DNA of 64,000 nucleotides, taken from Sporosarcina sp. BP05 (GTDB lineage: Bacteria; Bacillota; Bacilli; Bacillales_A; Planococcaceae). The position numbers were made by a program, and so were the translations under genes. The first letter of the stretch is position 1, and each line of letters starts with the position of its first letter. This document shows, piece by piece, positions 35,487 through 43,436 of this stretch. Below the pieces are notes generated by a model. It did not search any database. It was not told the DNA's origin and worked only from the letters and a program-made list of their open reading frames with translations. The stretch is taken from the NCBI RefSeq assembly GCF_014282005.1, contig NZ_JACFTD010000002.1, positions 1-64,000 on the forward strand. The letters are read 5' to 3'.

Positions 35487-36404
35487 TTAGTAGCGTAAGG
35501 TATCTTCAATTGAACTGGTAACATGGATTGCCTGAAGTGTTTTGTTTTTTGCATAGTCAAGTGCACCTATGCCACCTAGGTAAAAATCAATATGTTTATT
35601 AGCCGCAGCGAACTGATCTAACTTCGTTAATAAGTCCGGATCATTTTCAAAAGGGATTGTAGTAGTTGCTGATAGCAGTACTTTTGTTGGTTTCAATTTT
35701 TCTACCAGTGATTCAATAGAACCGGGAGCAGGTGAGGCACCTACCAATATTGTTTTCCAGCCTTTCATCATAAATTGCAATAAGAGTATGTGCAATGGAA
35801 TTTCATGACGTTCATAAGGGAGGCAAGCTCCCACGACCAAAGGAGCGTCCTCACGGCATTGGTAGTTACGACGAATTTGCACTAAAAAGTCTCGAACGAC
35901 AAGGCTTGAGACAGCCTCTTGGTATTCGCTCCATTCTTTCCTGTTCCATTTGTTCCCGACCTCATTTAAAAATGGAACGATAACGGTTGCCAAAAAGTCT
36001 GCTAATCCGAAAGAATGATAGGCCTGTTGCAATACTAGACTTAATTCTAATTCATCACAGTGGGATCCTTTTTCTAGAAGTTGAAAGACATAATCATTTA
36101 GAACTTCTTGATGTTGAATGGACTGGGAAGTATCTTGAACAGTATCTAACAGCGTATTTCTTTCTTTTGTAAGCTCAACGGCACGCTTAACGGCATGTCC
36201 TTGCCCGGAAAGAGTCTTCACGCTTAACAGGGAGTTGATATCTACTTGACTATATATTCGATAACCGTTTTCTAATCGTTTGGGTTGTACAAGCTTATAA
36301 CGTTCTTCCCATTTGCGGATGACTTGTTTTGATAAACCTGTCATGTCTGAAACTTGTTGAATAAAATACATTCCAATTAAGTCTGATGGAGTCATGATGT
36401 TCAT
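35487..36404 (-). CDS. MerR-family regulator with a cobalamin-binding-type C-terminal domain
   Basis: A 305-residue protein. The MerR helix-turn-helix begins FIQQVSDMTGLSKQVIRKWEERY; a helical B12-binding cap and a Rossmann-like domain with ERHEIPLHILLLQ follow, keeping the lower-ligand His. In the cap the CarH-type WH...EH motif is altered: WNRKEWSEYQEAV has Asn after Trp and Ala for the second His, so light-dependent bis-His ligation as in CarH is unlikely. ATG 36404 lies just after AAAGGA and 35 nt after a -10 box, which rules out the upstream start at 36512. Targets are probably the flanking sensor genes. Confidence 0.82.
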   Translation of the reverse strand: MNIMTPSDLIGMYFIQQVSDMTGLSKQVIRKWEERYKLVQPKRLENGYRIYSQVDINSLLSVKTLSGQGHAVKRAVELTKERNTLLDTVQDTSQSIQHQEVLNDYVFQLLEKGSHCDELELSLVLQQAYHSFGLADFLATVIVPFLNEVGNKWNRKEWSEYQEAVSSLVVRDFLVQIRRNYQCREDAPLVVGACLPYERHEIPLHILLLQFMMKGWKTILVGASPAPGSIESLVEKLKPTKVLLSATTTIPFENDPDLLTKLDQFAAANKHIDFYLGGIGALDYAKNKTLQAIHVTSSIEDTLRY

Positions 36405-36438
36405 TACATCCTTTCGACAAACTATGAGTCCTTGTGTA

Positions 36439-36493
36439 AGTATAAGGATTATCGAGATTTTGTACAACGTTGAGTTATTAACATTGTACAACG
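36439..36493 (-). promoter_or_regulatory. merR-type promoter with two TTGTACAA repeats
   Basis: On the minus strand TTGTAC (36467-36462) and TATACT (36444-36439) are 17 bp apart, giving a good promoter for the MerR/B12 gene. The box CGTTGTACAA occurs twice (36493-36484 and 36469-36460) and the second covers the -35. Each copy holds the palindrome TTGTACAA. This looks like autoregulation. Confidence 0.65.
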
Positions 36494-36516
36494 GGGATTT
36501 TCGATAGCGCATTAAT

Positions 36517-37515
36517 CTACTTCTTAGCTAGGACTGCAGGTATTGGACTGGGCTTGCCAAACAAATAGCCTTGGAATAATTCGTATCCAACTTCTTTCAA
36601 CCATTCGAAGTCTGCCCACTTTTCAATACCTTCAGCAAGAGGGATCGCACCAACTTGTAACGCGGCCGTTAAAAACTTTTTGGCAGCTGCCTGTTTAGTG
36701 GGGTCATCAGAAACCCCCTGTACAAATTTCATATCTAGCTTCATATAATTAGGCATTAATTGTTCAAGTACTTCAATTGTACTAAAGCCTTCTCCTACAT
36801 CATCCAGCGCATAATGTAAGCCTCTTTCTCTGTAATATGTCAATATTTTTTTCAAATGCTCTATATCATCTACGCTTTCTGTCTCAACTACTTCAAATAC
36901 TAATTGAGAAAAGGGGATACCCAACTGAGTTGCAAGTTGCACTGTTGTTCTTAGACAATGTTCTGGCGAGTAGATTGAAGTTGGGATGAAGTTTATGAAT
37001 ACTTTCTCCCGAATAGCGGCGGCGTTCCTAACTGCAGTCATTCTGCAAACGCGATCTAGCGCATAGGTACGGTTTCTTTTTTTCGCAGCTTTAAATACTT
37101 CATAAGGAGCCACGGAATTTCCGTCATCATCCCGGAATCGCGCCAACATTTCATAAGCAAAGACTTCCTGTCTCCCTGTTACAATTGGCTGTATGTGGAA
37201 TATGATGTTGTTTTTGAGTATGACCTGGTCAATCCACTTTATTTCTAGTAATTCAATTACTTCATTGATTGGGTTCCATTCACCACCATCCACTTTGAAA
37301 TAAATATACTGTATTTCCATTAAGTCGCTGAAATAATCATATAGGCCTGCAACTGCAGTTTCTCTTACAACAATGATATTTTCATGTGTATTGACCAATA
37401 AGTCGTTTGATTTAAGATAGGACTGAAGTTGAGGAAGATGTGCTAAATTATTTTCTCCAGAAATAAGGATTTTGTAAAAAAGCTCTGTTGGGTTACATGA
37501 AGTACATTTGTGCAT
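36517..37515 (-). CDS. EAL-domain protein (c-di-GMP phosphodiesterase type)
   Basis: A 332-residue protein. The N-terminal ~110 residues start with a CTSC pair and have no recognised domain. The EAL domain has AYEMLARF in place of EAL, INFIPTS, FEVVETE, LDDVGEGFS, KLDMKFV, LAEGIE and QGYLFGKP, so most metal and c-di-GMP residues are present. It probably hydrolyses or binds c-di-GMP, linking to motility. It is divergent from the globin-coupled chemoreceptor gene and upstream of the MerR/B12 gene. Confidence 0.85.
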   Translation of the reverse strand: MHKCTSCNPTELFYKILISGENNLAHLPQLQSYLKSNDLLVNTHENIIVVRETAVAGLYDYFSDLMEIQYIYFKVDGGEWNPINEVIELLEIKWIDQVILKNNIIFHIQPIVTGRQEVFAYEMLARFRDDDGNSVAPYEVFKAAKKRNRTYALDRVCRMTAVRNAAAIREKVFINFIPTSIYSPEHCLRTTVQLATQLGIPFSQLVFEVVETESVDDIEHLKKILTYYRERGLHYALDDVGEGFSTIEVLEQLMPNYMKLDMKFVQGVSDDPTKQAAAKKFLTAALQVGAIPLAEGIEKWADFEWLKEVGYELFQGYLFGKPSPIPAVLAKK

Positions 37516-37569
37516 AGAATTTCCCCCTAATTGATAACTATCTAAACCTAGTATATATCAATTTTCACT

Positions 37570-37636
37570 CCTTGTATAAGGTTGGGTTGAGACGGTTATA
37601 CAAGGGTTTGACAAGTGCTTGTTACTCTGTTAATAA
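37570..37636 (+). promoter_or_regulatory. Operator-like inverted repeat and promoter of the globin-coupled sensor gene
   Basis: CCTTGTATAA (37570-37579) and TTATACAAGG (37596-37605) form a perfect inverted repeat in the divergent spacer between the EAL and sensor genes. TTGACA (37608-37613) and TAATAA (37631-37636), 17 bp apart, follow at once. The half-site resembles the TTGTACAA boxes of the nearby merR promoter, hinting at a shared regulator. Confidence 0.6.
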
Positions 37637-37688
37637 TAGAGTTAAGAAATAGAATGCATTTGAATAGTAACGAACGGGGGAATCAGTT

Positions 37689-39005
37689 TTGAATCGATTA
37701 ATGAAATGGGTAAAAAATAATGCACAGGAATCACAGGATTCAGATCTACTTAAACAGCCTCTACCAATACCGAAGATAGATTTGCATACATATCCGGAAT
37801 TAAAAAAGCAGATGGAATTAATAGGATTTACAGCGCAAGACATGGCGGTTGTAAAATCATTTCAGCCCTATATAAAAGATGGAATAGATGAAATTGCATC
37901 GGTCTTTTATGAAAAAGTATTAGAGGTTCCTTCCCTTAAGTTAATAATAGAAGAACGAACGAAGGTAGATCGGCTAAAGCAATTGATAAAGACCTACATT
38001 ATTGGAATGTTCGACGGGGAAATAAACGAAGAGTCGATTCAGAAAAAAATGAAATTAGCACAAATGCATTTCAAAATTGGATTGGAACCCAAATGGTATA
38101 TGGGTGCATTTCAGCAAATTCAAGAAGTGATTGTACGATTAATTGCAAAAGATTTAAAATCTGCTAACCAGCGAGAAAAAGCAATGTTAATTGTATCGAG
38201 GCTTATTAACTTTGAAATGCAAATTGTTTTGGAAGAGTATGAAAAGGAAAATATGAAGTTACGTGTTTCACAGTACGAGGTTGTCAAGTTAGAGCTGAAA
38301 AATCAAATCTCTTCCATTAGCGAAGATCTTGCAACTTTGACGGAGGAGACTAGCACTTCCATCGGGAACGTAGATGCAAACGCAAGCGGAATTCGTGAGA
38401 GCATTCATTCAAACGTGGAAAGTGTCAGGCGGATTCAATTGGATGCAACCGCAGGTAATGAAGTGGTGCTTCAATTGGAGTCCCAAATGAGGTTTATTAC
38501 TGGAGGAACAGAACATATGGGGGAAATCGTCAGCCAACTAAAACAATCCTCTATCCAGATTATTAGCATTATTGAAATGGTGAAACAAATTGCAGAACAA
38601 ACTAACCTGTTAGCGCTGAATGCTTCAATTGAAGCTGCGCGTGCAGGGGAAGCTGGAAAAGGATTCGCAGTAGTTGCACAGGAAGTGCGTAAGTTAGCTG
38701 AACAATCCAAACAGTCTGTAGAGCAGATTACCGGGCTTGTTCAAATCTCCACTGGATTGACTGATCAGGCAGTGAATACAATTACAGAAGTAAAAGAAAG
38801 TGTAGCCCTTGGGCTACGCGGTTCCATCAAAACTCAGTCAAAGTTCAAGAAAATCCTGCAGTCAATTGAAGAGAATGATCATCATATAAATCAAGTAGAA
38901 GTAGATGTGACTGAACTAGTTCAGGTAATTAAAGAAATTGGAAATGATACAAAGAAAGTAGCAACTACAGCAGTGAGACTTCATCAAACAGCGGTACAAT
39001 TATAA
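37689..39005 (+). CDS. hemAT: Globin-coupled methyl-accepting chemotaxis protein (HemAT-like oxygen sensor)
   Basis: A 438-residue soluble chemoreceptor. Residues about 35-185 form a sensor globin with proximal His127 in [15 protein letters not shown], the hallmark of HemAT. After a coiled linker comes the MCP signalling domain with the conserved hairpin [21 protein letters not shown]. No membrane segments, as in HemAT, which senses O2 and drives aerotaxis through CheA/CheW. TTG 37689 follows GGGGGAA. Confidence 0.88.
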   Translation: MNRLMKWVKNNAQESQDSDLLKQPLPIPKIDLHTYPELKKQMELIGFTAQDMAVVKSFQPYIKDGIDEIASVFYEKVLEVPSLKLIIEERTKVDRLKQLIKTYIIGMFDGEINEESIQKKMKLAQMHFKIGLEPKWYMGAFQQIQEVIVRLIAKDLKSANQREKAMLIVSRLINFEMQIVLEEYEKENMKLRVSQYEVVKLELKNQISSISEDLATLTEETSTSIGNVDANASGIRESIHSNVESVRRIQLDATAGNEVVLQLESQMRFITGGTEHMGEIVSQLKQSSIQIISIIEMVKQIAEQTNLLALNASIEAARAGEAGKGFAVVAQEVRKLAEQSKQSVEQITGLVQISTGLTDQAVNTITEVKESVALGLRGSIKTQSKFKKILQSIEENDHHINQVEVDVTELVQVIKEIGNDTKKVATTAVRLHQTAVQL

Positions 39006-39035
39006 AATCGAAAAACTAGAGAAGGATGTGAAAAA

Positions 39036-40103
39036 ATGTTTTTAGCTTTGAATGAAATTAAGAAAAATAAATTACGCTTTACGTTAATTATCGGTGTTTT
39101 AATGCTTGTATCATATTTAGTATTCTTTTTATCTGGTCTAGCAACTGGATTGGAAAATCTGAATCGGGAATCAGTTGATAAATGGAAAGCAACAGCTATC
39201 GTTTTGACAGAGGAATCGGATAAAAGCATGTATCAATCATCTCTAACTATTGAAGAGGTAAATGAAATAGATGCCGTAGAAATTGCCGTAATCGGTCAAA
39301 TAAATGCTGTCGCTGGCAATGGTGATCAAAAGACGAACGTATCCATTTTTGGGATAAAAAAAGATGAATTCATTATGCCGAAAGTGACGGAAGGCGGGGT
39401 TTTTGTTGATGACAATGAAGTCATCGCCAGTGATGCATTAAAAGAAGATGGATTTAAAGTAGGCGATGAATTGCACTTATCTTCATCTGCCCAAGTTTTA
39501 AAAATTGTAGGTTTTACAGACAAAGCAAGGTTTAATGCAGCCCCAGTTTTGTATGGGGATTTAGCAACTTTCCATCGTGTGAAATTCGGTGAAGCGGCCG
39601 AAGCAAATAAAGAAAGCATAAATGGAATAGTCGTTCGTGCTGATGAACTAACAGCTATCACTAAGAATGATTCACTGGAATCAATTGAAATTGAAACATT
39701 CATACGGAATCTACCAGGGTACACGGAACAGAATTTGACATTAAACTTCATGATTTATTTCTTGTTTGGTATTTCAGCGGTCATTGTAGCAATCTTCCTT
39801 TACGTTTTGACCGTCCAGAAAATCAGCATGTTCGGCGTCATGAAAGCACAAGGTATCTCGAATAGTTATCTGTCACGATCAGTCATTGCACAAACATTCA
39901 TATTAGCCGCAATTGGTGTAGCTGTAGGTTTCGTGTTGACCTTAATCACCGGTGCGTTTTTACCAAGTGCGGTTCCTGTAGCATTCGATCTTGTGACGAT
40001 GCTCATCTACGGAATTGTTCTGATTGCAGTTGCGATAATGGGTGCGGTGTTCTCAGTTCTTACAATTGTTAGAATCGATCCATTGAAAGCGATAGGAGGG
40101 TAA
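39036..40103 (+). CDS. ABC exporter permease (FtsX/MacB-type)
   Basis: A 355-residue FtsX-like permease. An N-terminal helix (FTLIIGVLMLVSYLVFFLSG) precedes an extracytoplasmic domain of about 200 residues, then three C-terminal helices and the ending IVRIDPLKAIGG, which is typical of MacB/LolC/YtrF permeases. It pairs with the ATPase encoded 3 nt later. Likely exports or detaches a lipophilic or peptide substrate; many pairs resist antimicrobial peptides. Confidence 0.87.
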   Translation: MFLALNEIKKNKLRFTLIIGVLMLVSYLVFFLSGLATGLENLNRESVDKWKATAIVLTEESDKSMYQSSLTIEEVNEIDAVEIAVIGQINAVAGNGDQKTNVSIFGIKKDEFIMPKVTEGGVFVDDNEVIASDALKEDGFKVGDELHLSSSAQVLKIVGFTDKARFNAAPVLYGDLATFHRVKFGEAAEANKESINGIVVRADELTAITKNDSLESIEIETFIRNLPGYTEQNLTLNFMIYFLFGISAVIVAIFLYVLTVQKISMFGVMKAQGISNSYLSRSVIAQTFILAAIGVAVGFVLTLITGAFLPSAVPVAFDLVTMLIYGIVLIAVAIMGAVFSVLTIVRIDPLKAIGG

Positions 40104-40106
40104 AGG

Positions 40107-40778
40107 ATGGCAGTTTTAGAATTAAAACAAGTGAAAAAGACATTTGGTAGTGGCCATAAACAAGTAGAAGCAATGAAGGTAACAAACTTCTTGGCAGACA
40201 GGGGGGAGCTAATTGCTATTATCGGTCCGTCTGGTTCGGGTAAAAGTACATTCCTTACGATTGTTGGGGGGCTTCTTACACCGACTTCAGGCGAAGTAAT
40301 CATTAATGATAAGAATTTAGGGGATTTAAATGAGAAAGAGCGCTCAAAAATTCGGTTGAAGGAAATTGGCTTCATTTTACAAGCTTCGAATCTAATTCCA
40401 TTCTTAACGGTCGCCAATCAGTTGAAATTATTGGACCAAGTAAAGAAAGAGAATATGACAAAAAAACAACTAGAAGAGTTATATGAAGACTTGGGTATTG
40501 GTGACTTACGAACTAAATATCCGTCAGATTTGTCTGGCGGTGAACGTCAGCGGGTGGCAATTGCCAAAGCATTATACAGCAATCCTTCCATTATTTTAGC
40601 TGATGAACCAACAGCATCTCTAGACTCAGATCGTGCCTATGAAGTAATGGAACTACTGAAAAATGAAACGAAGAATAAAAACACTACGACCATTGTCGTC
40701 ACACATGATATACGTCTGGTGGACTATTGCGACAAGGTTTACAAAATGACGGACGGTGTACTTGTTCAAGAAAAATAG
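40107..40778 (+). CDS. ABC exporter ATPase (LolD/MacB-type)
   Basis: A 223-residue ATPase: Walker A GPSGSGKST, signature LSGGERQRVAIAKAL, Walker B IILADEPTASLD and switch His in VVTHDIRL. The short LolD-like size fits the FtsX-type permease before it, with which it forms a two-gene operon. The ATG follows TAGGAGG. Confidence 0.9.
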   Translation: MAVLELKQVKKTFGSGHKQVEAMKVTNFLADRGELIAIIGPSGSGKSTFLTIVGGLLTPTSGEVIINDKNLGDLNEKERSKIRLKEIGFILQASNLIPFLTVANQLKLLDQVKKENMTKKQLEELYEDLGIGDLRTKYPSDLSGGERQRVAIAKALYSNPSIILADEPTASLDSDRAYEVMELLKNETKNKNTTTIVVTHDIRLVDYCDKVYKMTDGVLVQEK

Positions 40779-40804
40779 AGATGACTATTATGCTTGAAAA
40801 ATGA

Positions 40805-40836
40805 ATGGATGCCTAACCATGAATGAAGGCATCCAT
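40805..40836 (+). terminator. Hairpin after the exporter operon
   Basis: A perfect 10-bp stem (ATGGATGCCT at 40805-40814 with 40827-40836). No T-run follows, so termination strength is uncertain. Confidence 0.45.
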
Positions 40837-40914
40837 AAAGCGACAAAGAAAATGAACTGGATAGAAAAAACAATTTGGAACAGTGGTGAGGACAAATGAA
40901 CAGTAGGCACTTGG

Positions 40915-41620
40915 ACAGTGAGAAACTACATTATGCTATTGTCCCAGGCGCAAATAGGATTATGAAACAAAGGAATGAGCTTAATAATAAATATGTTTTC
41001 AGTAGCAGACAGTGATACCGGTACGAACTTGGTGTTTACGATGCAAGCAACATTGAAGAAACACAAATGAAGTCTTCGCTAAACAAGCGCTAGGTTCGAT
41101 TTCAAATGTAGCGTTAACAGCTTTTTCTGAAGCAGTGAATAGTGCGGTAATCTATGCATATAAGACAATCTCCAATCCTGTAAAGGGAACAATTATTTTG
41201 GACATGAAAGACTGGAGTAACTCTCTAAGTTTACTTGAAGAATGTGTTACCTACTTTACTCAACTATTTCCCATTCGCTTAAGGCCGCCACGCAATTATT
41301 AAAATCTACGCCAGTAAAACTTAAAGTATTAATAGATGCTTCTGTTGTAGGTGCTGGTGGAAAAGAAGGTTGAAGAAATAGATTATCTGTCTGCAGATGT
41401 CGAATATAAGGATAATAGTCTCTATTTGAATGAGAATGGAGATCTAAGTTATAGGTATTGTACAAAGGCGCTTATGAAAGGCGAACAGATAGATATGGAG
41501 ATGTTGAGAAATACTCTAGTGGATTTGGGAGAATCTCTGATTGTTGCGGGAAGTCCGATAAATGGTAAAATTTATACCCAGACAAATCACCCTTAGATAC
41601 TATTTGATAGATAAAAAGGG
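40915..41620 (+). pseudogene. Decayed FakA/YloV-like (DAK2-domain) gene
   Basis: Fragments in shifting frames match one gene in order: ADSDTGTNLVFTMQATLKK (near 41000) is the nucleotide-binding start of DAK2 domains, then VKLKVLIDASVVGAGGKEG (near 41310). The last part (41351-41596) reads YRYCTKALMKGEQIDME, then LVDLGESLIVAGS and a tail ending QTNHP. That ending matches the C-terminal domain of the fatty-acid kinase subunit FakA (YloV). Several frameshifts and internal losses are evident. Confidence 0.6.
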
Positions 41621-41811
41621 TTTGGAAAATTATTCAACAGAAATCAGATGAAGTGATCAGACAATTTGAATCTGTTCATTACAGGAAACATAAAATTATT
41701 TTAGTAACTCGTTTGGAAAAGAGCTTCGACAGATTTTCTAAGTTTTTCTGAATTAATAGGTCCAACCCATTTATCAAATGAAGTTTTTTAGTGTATTCAT
41801 TTCCATGCGTC

Positions 41812-41872
41812 AGTCCTTTTTAGTGGGTTTGTACAGGAACTACCTGTTCAAACCCACTAAAAAGGACTTTTT
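41812..41872. terminator. Very long bidirectional terminator-like hairpin
   Basis: A 20-bp arm (41812-41831) pairs with 41849-41868, extended inward by ACAGG/CCTGT after one mismatch. A and T runs at the stem base favour termination in both directions. It separates the decayed FakA-like gene from the next regulon. Confidence 0.75.
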
Positions 41873-41965
41873 CTATTGGGTTAATTCTATTTGGGGAGAT
41901 TTGGATTAGTTAAAACAGCCTATTCTGATTTGCTGAAAGCTGGTGTATTCAAGCAATAAAAAAGA

Positions 41966-41994
41966 TTGACTGGTCAATAAAAGTGTAATACAAT
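41966..41994 (+). promoter_or_regulatory. Promoter with TetR-type operator, upstream of the flavin oxidoreductase gene
   Basis: TTGACT (41966-41971), a 17-bp spacer and TACAAT (41989-41994) make a strong promoter. The palindromic TTGACTGGTCAA (41966-41977) covers the -35. The same operator recurs at three other promoters of the cluster. The leader to the gene at 42273 is about 270 nt and holds no supported frame. Confidence 0.7.
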
Positions 41995-42272
41995 TAGGTT
42001 GTAATATTCAGAATATTAATTCCTGGATTATATAAGGCAATGTTTATTAAACTTGTAACCCGGATTTTCAACGCAAAGCCCAAGAATGTAAAAATAATAC
42101 ACAGAATGATCAACAAAGCGAATACACAAGATATTTGTTGTTAAGAAGGATTTAAAAAGGGGGAATTCACTTAAAAGGGAAAAAGTATTTTGAAGGAAGT
42201 AGTGTCGAAGTTTATGACGTTTGAAAGTTTAAAAACTAGAAAACCAAAACAATGATAGATAGAGGCGATACT

Positions 42273-43235
42273 ATGAAAAATAATCGAATTTGTAAGATGC
42301 TAGACATTAAATATCCAATTATTGAAGGTGGAATGGCATATGTAGGAAACGGCTCTTTAGCAGCCGCTGTTTCGAATGGTGGAGGATTCGGTCAAATTGG
42401 ATCAGCGGGAAGAACACCTGAAAGTTTCGAAGAAGAGATTTTGATTGCAGCTAAACAAACCAAATTCCCCTTTGGCGTAAACCTGCCAATAAGCGAGCAT
42501 AAAGACAACAATCCCTATATAAATGTAATTGAAAAGCATAAAGAAAAAATTAAAGCGATAAGTATAAGTTCAGGTAACCCTATTCCATATATACCGATTT
42601 TCCGCAAAATGGGTATTATAACAATGATTCTAACTTCGTCAGTAAAACATGCTGAAAAAGCCGAAAAGGCTGGAGGAGATATTATTGTTTGTGAGGGATA
42701 TGAAGCGGGCGGATATAACGGTGGTGCAGAATTAACAACTTTCGCTTTGGTTCCACAAATCACAAAAAAGGTTAACATCCCAGTTATAGCTGCAGGTGGT
42801 ATTTCTAATGGAGAAGGAATGATTGCTGCTATGAGTTTGGGGGCGGACGGAGTTCAAATGGGAACACGATTTGTTGCTACAACAGAGTGCGTGGCTCATG
42901 AAAATTATAAGCAACTTCTGATCCAATCGATGGACGATGATACGACTATTTTAACTAGAAGTATGGGTGGAGTTATGCGTGTCATTAAATCTGAATACGT
43001 TACAAATATTCAGGAGATACTCCATACAGATTCCTCCCCGGAAACAGTATTGCCTTTTATAAGTGGCGCTATTAACAAAAAAGCAGCAATTGAAGGAGAC
43101 CTCTTAAATGGTTGGGTTAATGCTGGTCAGGGAGTAGGGTTAATTAAGTCGATTGAAGGTGCTGAACAAGTTGTAGGAAGTATTATTAATGAGGCCAATA
43201 TTACAATTGAAAAACTAAAGTCGATACAACTTTAG
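42273..43235 (+). CDS. NAD(P)H-dependent flavin oxidoreductase (nitronate monooxygenase/FabK family)
   Basis: A 320-residue FMN TIM-barrel protein. It opens ICKMLDIKYPIIEGGMAYVG, has VCEGYEAGGYNG, where nitronate monooxygenases keep the catalytic His as GxEAGGH but here Tyr stands, then PVIAAGGISNGEGM and GADGVQMGTRFVAT. The missing His argues against nitronate oxidation; an enoyl-thioester or other reductase role is possible. It is under the cluster's operator. ATG 42273 lies 5 nt after AGAGGCGA; an upstream ATG (42252) lacks a ribosome site. Confidence 0.8.
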   Translation: MKNNRICKMLDIKYPIIEGGMAYVGNGSLAAAVSNGGGFGQIGSAGRTPESFEEEILIAAKQTKFPFGVNLPISEHKDNNPYINVIEKHKEKIKAISISSGNPIPYIPIFRKMGIITMILTSSVKHAEKAEKAGGDIIVCEGYEAGGYNGGAELTTFALVPQITKKVNIPVIAAGGISNGEGMIAAMSLGADGVQMGTRFVATTECVAHENYKQLLIQSMDDDTTILTRSMGGVMRVIKSEYVTNIQEILHTDSSPETVLPFISGAINKKAAIEGDLLNGWVNAGQGVGLIKSIEGAEQVVGSIINEANITIEKLKSIQL

Positions 43236-43307
43236 TTTAATAGTCTTGGATAATATTCGAAAGCAATGTGTAAGTGTATATTTATTTACTAAAGGCATAA
43301 TTTTATA

Positions 43308-43336
43308 TTGACTGGTCAAAATGTAGAGTATATGAT
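43308..43336 (+). promoter_or_regulatory. Promoter with TetR-type operator, upstream of the DddX-like gene
   Basis: TTGACT (43308-43313), 17 bp, TATGAT (43331-43336). The operator TTGACTGGTCAA (43308-43319) is identical to that at 41966 and covers the -35. Confidence 0.72.
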
Positions 43337-43436
43337 TAATAAGTATAAATTATCTGAATATTAGTAGTGCTATTAATCGTGGAACAAATAATTTAAATTT
43401 GCATGAAAAATAAAAAATAATGATAGAGGTGTAAGA

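Noticed and set aside
36405..36512. N-terminal extension of the MerR/B12 protein
   Set aside because: This stretch holds the promoter and TTGTACAA boxes, and the -10 box lies inside it.
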